Source: an uncultured Granulosicoccus sp. (GTDB lineage Bacteria > Pseudomonadota > Gammaproteobacteria > Granulosicoccales > Granulosicoccaceae). From it: a stretch of DNA of 59,412 nt. Both the position numbers and the translations under genes were made by a program. How positions within the stretch are numbered: position 1 is the first letter of the stretch; each line of letters opens with the position of its first letter. The stretch lies in NCBI GenBank assembly GCA_947499955.1, contig CANMQI010000030.1, forward strand, positions 1-59,412, given 5' to 3'. The notes below the pieces were generated by a model. That model ran no database searches. It saw only the letters and a program-made list of their open reading frames with translations, and had not been told where the DNA came from. This document shows, one piece after another, positions 1 to 9,128 of this stretch.

Positions 1-86
1 TGTCGTGGCCCTGAACCCGCTGAGAAAGGAAGTAGCTGTATCCTGATTTAGCACGCAACTATCTTGACAAACACCGGCTTGGCGTT

Positions 87-374
87 GTGAACAGTCGCAT
101 GAAAGATTATTACGCCGTGCCGCGTGCTGTCAAGATCACTGTAGTGGAGCTGGAGGCAGCAAGCACCGCTACCTTCAGTCGCAGACAGACGAGTGTTCCG
201 ATCGATAAGTCGTCCGGGCTGGTGGATACGTTTACAGGCGACCCGGCAAAGCAAACACAGTGGGCTGCTTATTCTGAATCGACCGATATTTCGGGCCTCA
301 GTCTTGCCGATGTTGCAGCGAATATCTGGGAAAGACTGGATCCGATCTGCAAGCGGCGACGAGAAGATGCGTGA
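87..374 (+). CDS. possible small ORF, not recognised
   Basis: An open frame begins at a GTG and could encode 95 residues. The frame is free of stops from base 36. Codon use is not obviously unlike the neighbouring genes, but I recognise no domain, no signal peptide and no membrane segment, and no clear ribosome binding site precedes the start. The region lies on the far side of the tRNA-Phe repeats, at the window edge. It may be a real hypothetical gene, a remnant, or chance. Apart from this frame I see nothing in bases 1-430. Confidence 0.2.
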   Translation: MNSRMKDYYAVPRAVKITVVELEAASTATFSRRQTSVPIDKSSGLVDTFTGDPAKQTQWAAYSESTDISGLSLADVAANIWERLDPICKRRREDA

Positions 375-433
375 TCTGATGAAAGCTCGCTGAATAGCTA
401 TCTCAGGAACTCAAACAAGGTGTCTTCGTGGCG

Positions 434-673
434 AGATGCCCAGAGGCAGAATCGATCCGGCAACCGCGTTGGCGCCCGGCCAGGGCCCGGCCAGGGTGCC
501 GACGTATCGGCAGTTCAGCGAGGAATCAGCCAGAACTATCAACGCATGACTACGAAACCTTCTAATGGTGCCCAGGGACAGAATCGAACCGCCCCGCGCA
601 GGGTGCCGACTTGTCGGCAGTTCGGCGCACACTCAGCCAGAACCAGTAACTTCGCATAGCAAGAACTTTCTAA
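434..673 (-). repeat. decayed tandem repeats of the tRNA-Phe 3' end
   Basis: Directly behind the tRNA-Phe gene the last ~27 bases of the tRNA (T-arm, acceptor strand and CCA) recur. One copy ends at base 566 and is nearly exact; a more diverged copy ends near base 434. The spacings are 108 and 132 bases. The intervening segments also match each other: a short inverted repeat (GCCGAC...GTCGGC on the minus strand) and a TTAGAA-type sequence after the CCA. This resembles the repeats behind E. coli tyrT, which carry the tRNA 3' end. Nested integration scars (att sites) are the alternative. Confidence 0.75.
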
Positions 674-749
<76 letters not shown>

Positions 750-846
750 ATCAGGTCTTGCGCGAAGCGCGTATTAGAACCAAATATGGCAGCCGCGTCA
801 AGCAGGAATGGAGAATTTTCCTCAATCAACTGCCAAAGGCCGCCAA

Positions 847-870
847 CGGCCCGGAAAAACGGCCGGGCCG
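847..870 (-). terminator. hairpin after the SDR gene
   Basis: CGGCCCG and CGGGCCG form a 7-bp GC stem whose loop contains a run of five A (five T on the minus strand). It lies 12 bases beyond the stop codon of the minus-strand dehydrogenase. There is no clear T run after the stem, so efficiency is uncertain. Confidence 0.45.
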
Positions 871-882
871 CAGTCGCAAATC

Positions 883-1587
883 CTATTCCACCGCGGGTGT
901 CGGCAGCACCATAAGTTCGTGAATATCCACCGTTTTTGGCTGAGACAAGGCGAACAACACCGTGCGTGCCACATCATCGGGCGTCAGGGAGTTATCCATC
1001 GGTTCATCGAAGAATGGCGTATCCACCGGGCCCGGTTCAATCAAGGTCACCCGTACACCCGTACCGCGCAGCTCCTCTCGCACCCCATAGCCAATGGCCG
1101 ACACCGCCCACTTGGTGGCCGAGTACATGGATCCCGGCAGGATGCGGCGACCAGCCACTGATCCTGTCAGCAGCAGATGCCCCTGGTGCTCCTTCAGCGT
1201 GTCCAGAGTCGCTCGCAGGGTGTAGGCAGCCCCCAGGATGTTGACGCTCACCATGGTCTCCCAGGAGTCCACAGGCGCACCTGAAAAGCCACCGGACTCA
1301 CCACCGGTACCGGCATTGGCAAACACCGCATCCAGCCGCCCGTAACGCTCCTTGATCGTGTTCACCATGGCAACCTGATCCTGGTAGTCGGTGACATCCA
1401 CGGTGATCGCCATGGCACGTTCCTCACCCAGCTCCTGCACCAGCTCTTTCAACTTGTCTTCGCTGCGGGCGGCAAGTACCACCGTCCAGCCGGCATCCAC
1501 AGCGGCCCGCGCGGTTGACGCACCAATGCCACTGGATGCGCCGGTAATCAGAAGTACCTTGTCGCTGGTATCGTTGGTATCACTCAT
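883..1587 (-). CDS. SDR family NAD(P)-dependent oxidoreductase
   Basis: A 234-residue classical short-chain dehydrogenase/reductase. The cofactor-binding TGASSGIG lies near residues 15-22, followed by an NAG motif after strand 4. The catalytic YSATK (Tyr-x3-Lys) is near residue 155, with a Ser in the preceding TGSVAG strand. An Arg at the end of the second strand (AARSEDK) suggests NADP(H) preference. The sequence resembles the YdfG/serine 3-dehydrogenase-like subgroup of soluble reductases that act on hydroxy acids or aldehydes, but substrate cannot be assigned. The gene stands alone, with a hairpin behind it and the tRNA-Phe gene further downstream. Confidence 0.88.
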   Translation of the reverse strand: MSDTNDTSDKVLLITGASSGIGASTARAAVDAGWTVVLAARSEDKLKELVQELGEERAMAITVDVTDYQDQVAMVNTIKERYGRLDAVFANAGTGGESGGFSGAPVDSWETMVSVNILGAAYTLRATLDTLKEHQGHLLLTGSVAGRRILPGSMYSATKWAVSAIGYGVREELRGTGVRVTLIEPGPVDTPFFDEPMDNSLTPDDVARTVLFALSQPKTVDIHELMVLPTPAVE

Positions 1588-1737
1588 GCTGAAGCTCGTC
1601 TGTCGTTGAACAATTGCCCGACACTATAACGAGGCCACTTCACTGCAAGAGCGCTTTGTATTTCTCTCAAGCATGATCCGGCCCAGAGTGCAGCCTGCCA
1701 ACCGCGTCCAAGACCCACGCCAGCTGGCCACCCGGCC

Positions 1738-4700
1738 TCAGCCAGAGGCCTCTCGCGACTGATCCGCTACCAACGTCTCCAGCACTTCGAGAATCGGTTC
1801 GGGTTCGTGCAGCAGGAAGCCCTGGGCATAATCCACCCCCATGCTCCTGACGCGCTCCAGCACGTCCGGACAATCCACATGCTCAGCGACTGTTTTCAGG
1901 CCAACGACCCCAGCCACGTCGACGAAGCAGCGTACCGCCGCCGCATTCAACGGATCATCAATGATGGAACTGATGAACTGCCCATCAATTTTCAGTATAT
2001 CCACCGGCAGGCTCTTCAAATGACCGAAGGACGAGGAACCCGCCCCGAAATCATCCAACGCCGTATTGACACCGAGCGATCGCAACCGATCAATGAAACG
2101 AGCGGCGTCGCTGATATTGGTGACGGCAGCTGTTTCGGTTATTTCCAGGCAGAGCCTTCCACAGATTTGCGGGCCGGCATTCATGAGCATCTGAATGGCC
2201 TCGCCATGAAATTCCCGGTCGCCCACCGATTGCCCTGACAAATTGATCCACAACTTGTCGATATCCTCCAGCTGCGGATGAGCCAGCAGCGTGTCTATGG
2301 ACTTCTGCAGCACCCAGCGGTCGATTCGTGTTGCCAGATGAAAGCGCTCGGCTGCACTGAGAAAAACCGTTGGCAGTATGATTTCACCCGTGTCATCGCG
2401 CAGCCGAAGCAGGACCTCGGCCGCAATACCGGGTCGCGAACCATCCAACGCTATCAAGCGCTGCGCATAGAGCTCGAACCGGTTTTCGTCCAGCGATTGC
2501 TCCAGCCGTGCCGCCCATTGCATGTCGCCACGCCGGGCCCGCAGCGTCTGATCGGTATCGAACCAGACATGCACCCGATTACGCCCCGCCTCCTTGGCGG
2601 CATAGCAGGATGTGTCAGCCGCCTGCATGACGCTCAGCAAGTCGTCCCAGCGATCATCCAGCTGCACCAGCCCAATGCTGGCACCAATGCGAAAACGCCT
2701 GGTGTTGTGCGAGAAGCGAAACTCGTCGACACGCTTGCACACCTCCTGAGCGATGGCACGCGCCTCTTCAGCGCCGCAATCGTAGAGAATCACTCCGAAT
2801 TCATCACCGCCAAGCCTGGCCAGTACATCCCCCTCTCGCAGGGTGTCTGCCAGTACATCGGCTATCTGCCGCAGCAGCTGATCACCGATAGCGTGCCCAC
2901 AGGCATCATTGACCAGCTTGAACTGGTCAAGATCGATGAACATCAGCGCATGGCTGGCTGGCACCTTGTGCACATCTTCCAGCGACTGTTGCAGACGTAC
3001 TTCGAACTCTGACCGGTTGTAGATCTGCGTCAGCTCGTCATGCGTTGCACGATGAGACATCTCGGCATCCAATCGCCGCCGCTCACTGACATCCCGAAAC
3101 ACCAGCACAACACCCAACAACTGATGGTCATTGCCCATGATCGGAGACGCCGAGTCTTCCACGGCAATACGACTCAGATTACGGGCCACCAATACGGCAT
3201 CGTAGGTCTGAGTGACCGGCTTCCCACGCCGGAGACATTCTGCCACCGGGCTCTCCAGAGGGTGTCCACCCGCCTCATGTTCCACCTTGTAGATGACATT
3301 CAAGGGCAGCCCCACCGCCTCCGCGCACGACCAGCCAGTCAGTGCTTCAGCCGACGGGTTCAACCAGGTGACCCGCCCCTCCGTATCCGAGGTGATAACG
3401 GCATCATCGATGGACTGCAATGTGACGTGCAACAACTCGTGCTGTTCGGCCAGCTGCGTGGTCAACTGCCGCACAGTGGTTACATCCATATTCACGCCGT
3501 ACAGCTTCAGAGGACGACCTGCCTCATCTCGCTGGACGGCAGCTCGGCTATGAATCTGACGAATCTCGCCATCGGGTCGCACAATCCTGAACTCATCATC
3601 GTAATTGCCCTCGCCCTTCAGAGCATGCTGCAGATTATCCCAGGCACGGGATCTATCATCCGGGTGCAGCAACTGCTTCCACTTGTCGATGTTGGCGATG
3701 TTCTCTGACAACGGCTGGCCATACAGTTCGAGCAACAACGCAGTACAGGTGATCTCGTCCCTTGCGAAGTCCCATTCCCAGACACCAATGTCGGCACTAT
3801 CCGTTGCCATGCTGATTCTTTCGTGAGCATCTTTAAGCGCCTGTCTCTGACGCACCACTTCATCGATATCCTGCACGGCGCCGCGGAGCCGAACCACTTT
3901 TCCCTTTTCCAGATCTGCTTCGCCAACGACGCGAACCCAGATGCACTGGTTATCCACACGCTGCAGCTGGACTTCCAGATCAAAGTTGGAGCCACCAGCG
4001 CTCAGCTTGTCCAGAGCAGCAGTGAGCTTTTCGCGCGATTCCGGCGTGTAATAATCCAGCGCCTCGCTCAACGCAGGCTGATAATCGGTCGGCAGACCAT
4101 GAATAAGGCAAGTCTGTTCTGTCCAGATGACCTTTTCGTTGGAGACATCCAGCTCCCATCCACCGACCTTTGCCAGAGAGCCCGTCTGACGCAGAAGCGC
4201 CAAGGTGCGATATTGCTCGGTAAGATGCATGGTGGATAACGTGACGTCTTCAACCGAACCGACGCGCCCGATGATCGAATTTTCATCCGAGATAACAGGG
4301 CTCGAAAGTATTTTGGCGGTTATGACCGTGTTGTCGTCGCGCAGTATCCGGAATTCCAGTTCAAACTCACTCCCACTCTCGGTGGCTTCTCGCCAGTGAT
4401 TGGCAAACAACTCCTTGTCATGCGGATGCAGGTTACGCAGATATTCGCTCTCACTCACTTCACCCTCGCCCACTCCGAGGATCTGCCTCAAACGCTCATT
4501 GGCAAAGAAATGATTACCGTGGGTATCGGTGGCAAAAACCCCCACGGAAAGAGATGAACACAGGGTTCGAAAACGGGATTCGTTGATCACCTGGTCACGG
4601 GCCGTGCGCCGGGACTCCAGCGCGTGGACGGCGGCTTCCGACAAGTGCGTCAGCGCAATACGCTGAGAATCTGTCAACTTGCCTGGCTTCCGGTCCAGCA

Positions 4701-5088
4701 CACACAGACTGCCTACATGCGAACCATCACTCAGGCACAAGGGCACACCGGCATAAAAACGCAACTCCGGTGTCCCGGTAACCAGTGGATTGTCATGAAA
4801 GCGAGCGTCAGCGGCGCAGTCATCGACCTCCATGATGTCATCCTGCAGAATGGTGCGCGCACAGAACGCCATGCTTCGGGGTGTTTCAGAGACACCCGGC
4901 AGGCCCACATTGGCCTTGAACCACTGCCGATCTTCATCGACCAGTGATATCAGGCTCATGGGCATACCACACAAGGCTGCAGCGGCCTTGACTATGGATT
5001 CGAATTCGGCCTCCGGCTCCGTGTCCAGAATATCCAGATCCCGCAAAGCGGCGAGTCTGGCTGCTTCATTCCCGGAGTTCGGGGGCAT
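1738..5088 (-). CDS. GAF-PAS-GGDEF-EAL cyclic-di-GMP turnover protein
   Basis: A 1116-residue cytoplasmic signalling protein with no membrane segment. In order: a GAF domain (about 20-160, starting with the LDILDTEPE motif common in such sensors), four PAS/PAC modules (about 170-285, 295-415, 425-545 and 550-670), a GGDEF domain with intact GGDEF near residue 760, and an EAL domain (about 855-1110). The EAL signature reads EVLLRL near 891, Val replacing Ala, while the metal/catalytic DDFGAG (about 1012) and KIDGQF are present. The AEGVE-type motif appears as AEHVD. Synthase activity is likely; phosphodiesterase activity is plausible. It could set the cyclic-di-GMP level read by PelD in this window, but no sequence link shows this. 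Confidence 0.93.
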   Translation of the reverse strand: MPPNSGNEAARLAALRDLDILDTEPEAEFESIVKAAAALCGMPMSLISLVDEDRQWFKANVGLPGVSETPRSMAFCARTILQDDIMEVDDCAADARFHDNPLVTGTPELRFYAGVPLCLSDGSHVGSLCVLDRKPGKLTDSQRIALTHLSEAAVHALESRRTARDQVINESRFRTLCSSLSVGVFATDTHGNHFFANERLRQILGVGEGEVSESEYLRNLHPHDKELFANHWREATESGSEFELEFRILRDDNTVITAKILSSPVISDENSIIGRVGSVEDVTLSTMHLTEQYRTLALLRQTGSLAKVGGWELDVSNEKVIWTEQTCLIHGLPTDYQPALSEALDYYTPESREKLTAALDKLSAGGSNFDLEVQLQRVDNQCIWVRVVGEADLEKGKVVRLRGAVQDIDEVVRQRQALKDAHERISMATDSADIGVWEWDFARDEITCTALLLELYGQPLSENIANIDKWKQLLHPDDRSRAWDNLQHALKGEGNYDDEFRIVRPDGEIRQIHSRAAVQRDEAGRPLKLYGVNMDVTTVRQLTTQLAEQHELLHVTLQSIDDAVITSDTEGRVTWLNPSAEALTGWSCAEAVGLPLNVIYKVEHEAGGHPLESPVAECLRRGKPVTQTYDAVLVARNLSRIAVEDSASPIMGNDHQLLGVVLVFRDVSERRRLDAEMSHRATHDELTQIYNRSEFEVRLQQSLEDVHKVPASHALMFIDLDQFKLVNDACGHAIGDQLLRQIADVLADTLREGDVLARLGGDEFGVILYDCGAEEARAIAQEVCKRVDEFRFSHNTRRFRIGASIGLVQLDDRWDDLLSVMQAADTSCYAAKEAGRNRVHVWFDTDQTLRARRGDMQWAARLEQSLDENRFELYAQRLIALDGSRPGIAAEVLLRLRDDTGEIILPTVFLSAAERFHLATRIDRWVLQKSIDTLLAHPQLEDIDKLWINLSGQSVGDREFHGEAIQMLMNAGPQICGRLCLEITETAAVTNISDAARFIDRLRSLGVNTALDDFGAGSSSFGHLKSLPVDILKIDGQFISSIIDDPLNAAAVRCFVDVAGVVGLKTVAEHVDCPDVLERVRSMGVDYAQGFLLHEPEPILEVLETLVADQSREASG

Positions 5089-5208
5089 CTAACCAACCTG
5101 AAAATAACTGTATAGGAATGGTAGCACTGCAATTTGAACGCCAACGTGTATTAACGTGTCCGGACGTTACAGAATCACATCCCTGATGTGCGACACACGC
5201 ACACCACC

Positions 5209-5481
5209 TTACTCTGGAGGCACGTAACCTTCAGGCATGGCAGCATCGTCACTGAACAGGAATTTTTCCATCTCCTCTTCCAGAAACTTGCGAGCCTTGG
5301 GGTCTACAGGCGTAAGCCGGTACTCGTTGATCAGCATGGTCTGGTGGGATACCCACGACTGCCAGGCTTCAGCGGATATATTGAAAAAAATGCGTTTGCC
5401 GAGATCGCCCGGATAGGTCGGGCGTTCGAGGCCGGGGGCCTCTTTTTTCAGCTTGACGCATTGCACCATGCGGGTTGTCAA
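5209..5481 (-). CDS. yggX: probable Fe(2+)-trafficking protein YggX
   Basis: A 90-residue protein of the YggX family. It contains the family's YPGDLGKRI segment, the QTMLINEYRL stretch and the C-terminal FLEEEMEKFLF helix. One cysteine near the N-terminus (MVQCVKL) matches the conserved Cys of the family. The protein is known to protect iron-sulphur clusters from oxidation and to help iron supply. Its start overlaps the mutY stop by four bases (ATGA), the usual mutY-yggX pairing; MutY itself carries a 4Fe-4S cluster. Confidence 0.96.
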   Translation of the reverse strand: MTTRMVQCVKLKKEAPGLERPTYPGDLGKRIFFNISAEAWQSWVSHQTMLINEYRLTPVDPKARKFLEEEMEKFLFSDDAAMPEGYVPPE

Positions 5482-6545
5482 AGCAATTCTCCAACTAGAT
5501 TGTTCAGGATTTTGGTCACCGGGGCGGCTACGCCACCGGGTAATGGCCCACCGTTATACCAGACACGCTCGGCACTCTCCAGAATGCCGCGATCGAGTAC
5601 CCCAACGGTAAGGGCCTGCACGTCGATATCAAGGTGAAAATGACTGAAGGTATGCCGCAGGCGAGCAGCGGTGAGCGGCTCGCTGCGCGCCTCCAGTCCC
5701 GCAGCGTTCAGCCACGAGTCCAGATCGGCCAGTGAGTCGATCTGGGGCAGGCTCCACAGCCCGCCCCAGATTCCCGACGGCGGTCGCCGCTCCATGAGCG
5801 TGCCGACATCCATGCCCTGATCATCGGCCAGCTCGAGTGCCAGCATGATGGTGTGCTTCGTGGGTGTCTCTTTCTTTGGCTTGCGGCCGGGAAAACGCTG
5901 AGGATCTCCCAGAGCCAGGCCCTGACAATCAGCGGACAGCGGGCAGCGCGCGCAATCAGGCCTGCTTCGGGTGCAGACGGTCGCCCCCAGATCCATCATG
6001 GCCTGATTGAAGCTGGCCGTCCTTTTCATGGGTGTCTGCTGTTCGGAGACGAGCCAGAGGTGCTTGAGGACCTCACTCTTGCCGGGCCAGCCGTCGATGG
6101 CCTGATGGCGGGCCAGCACGCGCTTGACGTTGCCGTCGAGTATCGGATGAGGTTGTTCGAGCGCCAGGCTGAGGATGGCACCGGCGGTCGAACGGCCAAT
6201 GCCCGGCATCGACACCAGAGCATCGAGCTCCTCGGGCAGAGCGCCGCCGTGCTCGCTGACAGCCATCTGCGCGCATTTATGCAGATTTCTGGCGCGTGCG
6301 TAGTAGCCCAGTCCCGACCAGTGTGCCAGCACGTCATCCTCGGGCGCGGCAGCCAGCGACTGCAGATCGGGGAATCGTTGCATGAACCTTTCGTAGTACG
6401 GGATGACGGTGGCCACCTGCGTTTGCTGCAACATGATTTCAGACACCCACACACGGTAGGTGGTCTTGTTCTGCTGCCAGGGCAGGTGCTTGCGCCCGTG
6501 CTGGTCGAACCAGCACAGGACGCGACTGGCTATTTCGGTGCTTAC
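5478..6545 (-). CDS. mutY: A/G-specific adenine glycosylase MutY
   Basis: Base-excision repair enzyme that removes adenine mispaired with 8-oxoguanine. The helix-hairpin-helix (MPGIGRSTAG), the catalytic-Asp region (HPILDGNVKRV) and the cluster cysteines in C-x6-C-x2-C-x5-C spacing (CTRSRPDCARCPLSADC) are present, followed by the C-terminal MutT-like domain. The first ATG/GTG/TTG in frame (GTG at 6452) would remove a conserved N-terminus (FDQHGRKHLPWQ) that is encoded upstream in frame. The natural position for the start is 6545-6543, but it reads GTA. The asmA stop there is GTAA where GTGA would give the classic overlapping start, and AAGGGG lies 8 bases upstream. From 6545 the product is 355 residues, the usual MutY length. 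Confidence 0.9.
   Translation of the reverse strand, partial: VSTEIASRVLCWFDQHGRKHLPWQQNKTTYRVWVSEIMLQQTQVATVIPYYERFMQRFPDLQSLAAAPEDDVLAHWSGLGYYARARNLHKCAQMAVSEHGGALPEELDALVSMPGIGRSTAGAILSLALEQPHPILDGNVKRVLARHQAIDGWPGKSEVLKHLWLVSEQQTPMKRTASFNQAMMDLGATVCTRSRPDCARCPLSADCQGLALGDPQRFPGRKPKKETPTKHTIMLALELADDQGMDVGTLMERRPPSGIWGGLWSLPQIDSLADLDSWLNAAGLEARSEPLTAARLRHTFSHFHLDIDVQALTVGVLDRGILESAERVWYNGGPLPGGVAAPVTKILNNLVGELL
6029..6040 (-). repeat. copy of the 12-mer AGCAGACACCCA inside mutY
   Basis: This 12-mer on the minus strand is identical to four copies around the moaC start. The 16-base version ending ATGAA is shared exactly with the copy at 9816-9831. Here it lies in coding sequence for MutY residues QQTPM. 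Confidence 0.6.
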
Positions 6546-8788
6546 TTGAACAACCCCTTGAGTTTGTCCTTGGCCTTGTCCACAGCCTCCGACTTGACCT
6601 CTTCCGCCTTTTCCCTGAGTTCCGCTTCCTTGGCAGCCTTCAGCTCGTCCGCCTGAGCTTTCAGCTCTGCAGCCTTCTCATCGGCAAGGGCCTTGGCCTG
6701 GTTCTTCAGGTTGCCCGTGATGTTGTCCTTCATGCCCGACAGGATGACGCCTGCAAAGTTGGCCGCCAGCTCGTCAAAAGAGCCTCGAATGGGTATGTCG
6801 AGTTGGACGCCCTTGAGCGAATCCAGATCCGCCCCACCCTGGCCCTGCGCCGTGCCAGTGATCAGAGTGGTCAATGTGTAGTCCACTGCTTCACCAGGCA
6901 GATCAACCGTGCCCTCGCCACCCAGACGCAGCAAGGGTGAGCGCATGTCCAGATCGTCCGAGCTCATCACACCATCGGTAAAGGTTCCGCTGACTGCCAG
7001 CGAGGAGAAGTCGGTCTTCACAGAGCCTTCCTCTTCCGGCAGGCTCTCGCCCGTCAGCGCCGCCTTGGCACGACGGATCTGGTAGCCGATGTTGATGCCG
7101 TTGATGGAACCATCGGTAAAGGCTGTGTTGAACTGACCGTTGAGGCCGGCCATGATCTTGTTGACCGTATTGCCGCTGGTGCTGATATCGGCAGCGACCT
7201 CCCCCCCTCCGCTCAGGAAGGATTCCTTCTGCATCAGGTCGGCCAATAGTGGATCAGCCTGAATGCCAGCAAGCGTCATCTGCACACCGTAGGAAGGAGT
7301 ATTACTGGCGACATCGATACGAGTGCTGCCATTGAACTGGCCTTCGTACATTTTCGCCTGCACATCCTGCAGCGCCAGCTTGCCGCCGGAGGCCTTCACG
7401 GGAATGACGATGTCACTGGTGGTCAGATTGCTGATCTTGACACTGCCAACGCGGAATGTGCCATCGATGTCCAGCTGGCGCATCATCTCGGTGGGCAGTT
7501 CAATGGGCGTATCACCGTCGGTGCCAGTGCCCTCACCGGCAGGTTCATCGACAGGCGCATCTGCGTTTGTCGCCTCACTGACGGGGGGCAGATAGCGATC
7601 CAGGTCGATGGCATCGACCGCGAAGTCGAAGCGTACCGGCGGTATCGCACCTTCCAGTGACGGCACGCTGGCCTCACCGGTGAAGTTGGTGTCATCGAGC
7701 ATGATGCTCAGCTCGTTCAACGCCGCGCTGTCGGGTGTCGCAGCCAGTGCCAGTTTCAGGCTGGCCTTGCTCAGCACAGACTCATCAGCGGTTACGGGCG
7801 CCTCGATACCCAGCTTGCCGAACATCTCCTTCGGACTGAATTCGTTACTGGCAAACTGACCGGTAATGGCAGGCTCGGTGTCCAGATCTTCAACCGCCAG
7901 ACTACCGTCCAGCTCCAGGCCCAATGCGGCAAGCTTCAGTGATGAAACATCGACTTTCTGTTGGTCCAGCATGGCCACGACATCGGCCTGCAATGTCGCT
8001 GCAAGCTCGCCTGCCGGCAGGGCGCCGCCCTTGGCATCGGTGCTCAGGGTGAAACCCTTGACCGTGTACACCTGGCTGTCCAGATCGATCATCAGCTCAC
8101 CGGAGCCGTTGATATCGGCGGTGAGGTCCATGCTGTTACTGGCAACCGAAAAATCAACGTTCAGCGCAAACGGCTTCTCCAGTTCGATGGCATCGGTGCG
8201 CAGGTTGAAACCGGACAAGGCGGCATCGGTGCCGGTCGTGGCATCACGCCAGCTGACATTGGCATCCAGTACTTCAATGCCGCCGACCGAGAGAGCCGCG
8301 ATGGTGGCACTGCTGCCTTCCACTTCGGTCGTCACCTGAGTCTTGGTGTCATCGTCGCTGCTGACGGTGGTCGTTGTCGTGGTTGTGCTGTGGAGCAGGT
8401 CGTCCCAGTTGGTGGTGCCATCGGCTTCGCGTTGCAGGTCCAGCTGCAGACCTTTCAACTCGACAGTGCGCACATTGATCTCACGCTTGATCAGCGGCAG
8501 CAGTTTCACCTTGACATCGGCACTGTCGATACTGGCGAACGGGACGTCACCGAAACCATCGGCATTGGCCAGGGAAATCTCACCAATGGATATACCAGCC
8601 CACGGAAATACCGAGGGACTCAGATCACCGGTTATCTGCAGATCACGGCCGGTCTGCTTTTTCACCTGGTTCTGGATGGTGTCCTTGAAATCATTCCAGT
8701 CCACCAGGTACACCAACGCGACCACACCCACACCAACGACCAATACCAATACGACCACTGTTCCCAATAGCCATTTCAGGAGTTTCAT
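6542..8788 (-). CDS. AsmA family protein
   Basis: A 748-residue envelope protein. A single hydrophobic anchor (residues 5-28) follows a short KLLKW start, then a long periplasmic region with the AsmA N-terminal domain (near 1-130, including the GRDLQITGDLS segment) and the AsmA-like C-terminal domain (about 480-690). The tail (about 690-748) is a charged Ala/Lys/Glu helix, probably coiled coil. AsmA-like proteins are bridge-type proteins implicated in phospholipid traffic between inner and outer membrane. The stop codon overlaps the presumed mutY start, and asmA-mutY-yggX looks like one transcription unit. Confidence 0.9.
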   Translation of the reverse strand: MKLLKWLLGTVVVLVLVVGVGVVALVYLVDWNDFKDTIQNQVKKQTGRDLQITGDLSPSVFPWAGISIGEISLANADGFGDVPFASIDSADVKVKLLPLIKREINVRTVELKGLQLDLQREADGTTNWDDLLHSTTTTTTTVSSDDDTKTQVTTEVEGSSATIAALSVGGIEVLDANVSWRDATTGTDAALSGFNLRTDAIELEKPFALNVDFSVASNSMDLTADINGSGELMIDLDSQVYTVKGFTLSTDAKGGALPAGELAATLQADVVAMLDQQKVDVSSLKLAALGLELDGSLAVEDLDTEPAITGQFASNEFSPKEMFGKLGIEAPVTADESVLSKASLKLALAATPDSAALNELSIMLDDTNFTGEASVPSLEGAIPPVRFDFAVDAIDLDRYLPPVSEATNADAPVDEPAGEGTGTDGDTPIELPTEMMRQLDIDGTFRVGSVKISNLTTSDIVIPVKASGGKLALQDVQAKMYEGQFNGSTRIDVASNTPSYGVQMTLAGIQADPLLADLMQKESFLSGGGEVAADISTSGNTVNKIMAGLNGQFNTAFTDGSINGINIGYQIRRAKAALTGESLPEEEGSVKTDFSSLAVSGTFTDGVMSSDDLDMRSPLLRLGGEGTVDLPGEAVDYTLTTLITGTAQGQGGADLDSLKGVQLDIPIRGSFDELAANFAGVILSGMKDNITGNLKNQAKALADEKAAELKAQADELKAAKEAELREKAEEVKSEAVDKAKDKLKGLFK

Positions 8789-9128
8789 GTCAACGCCTCT
8801 TGTACGAGCTTCACGGTAGCTCGATTGTGTTGCCGAATATCACCGATATCTGGAAGTGTATCGCACCCCAATGGATTCATCCGGGTGCAAGAGTTCAATG
8901 ACTGACTGTTTACAAGGTGGATACGATTGGGACAGCGCCTGAGAGCGTTATCTGCACCCGCCTGTGTCCGCTGGGCCGACCAGACCTCACGTGATCCTAG
9001 CGGCAGAAATCACTCGATCTGCACGCCGATCATCCTTGCTTCCGGTGGAAAGGCGCCCAATCTCGTCAATTAATCGCCACATCGGCTGGTGGCGATGGAA
9101 AGCTGCGGCTGTGCGGCCTCCGGTCGCG
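8789..9128. other. intergenic region between asmA and moaC
   Basis: About 340 bases without a credible gene. It should hold the promoter of the asmA-mutY-yggX unit at its left and the 3' untranslated region of moaC at its right. Apart from the hairpin at 9074-9095 I see no repeat, RNA gene or conserved reading frame. Confidence 0.5.
9074..9095 (-). terminator. hairpin downstream of moaC
   Basis: TCGCCAC and GTGGCGA form a perfect 7-bp stem with an 8-base loop, 33 bases past the moaC stop. On the minus strand the stem is followed by TTAATTG, a weak T-rich tail. It is a plausible intrinsic terminator for moaC. Confidence 0.45.

Noticed and set aside
2278..3012. Open frames antisense to the GGDEF/EAL gene
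   Set aside because: They fall wholly within the coding sequence for recognised domains and have no family match.
5853..6656. 267-codon plus-strand frame over mutY
   Set aside because: It is antisense to MutY cluster and catalytic motifs.
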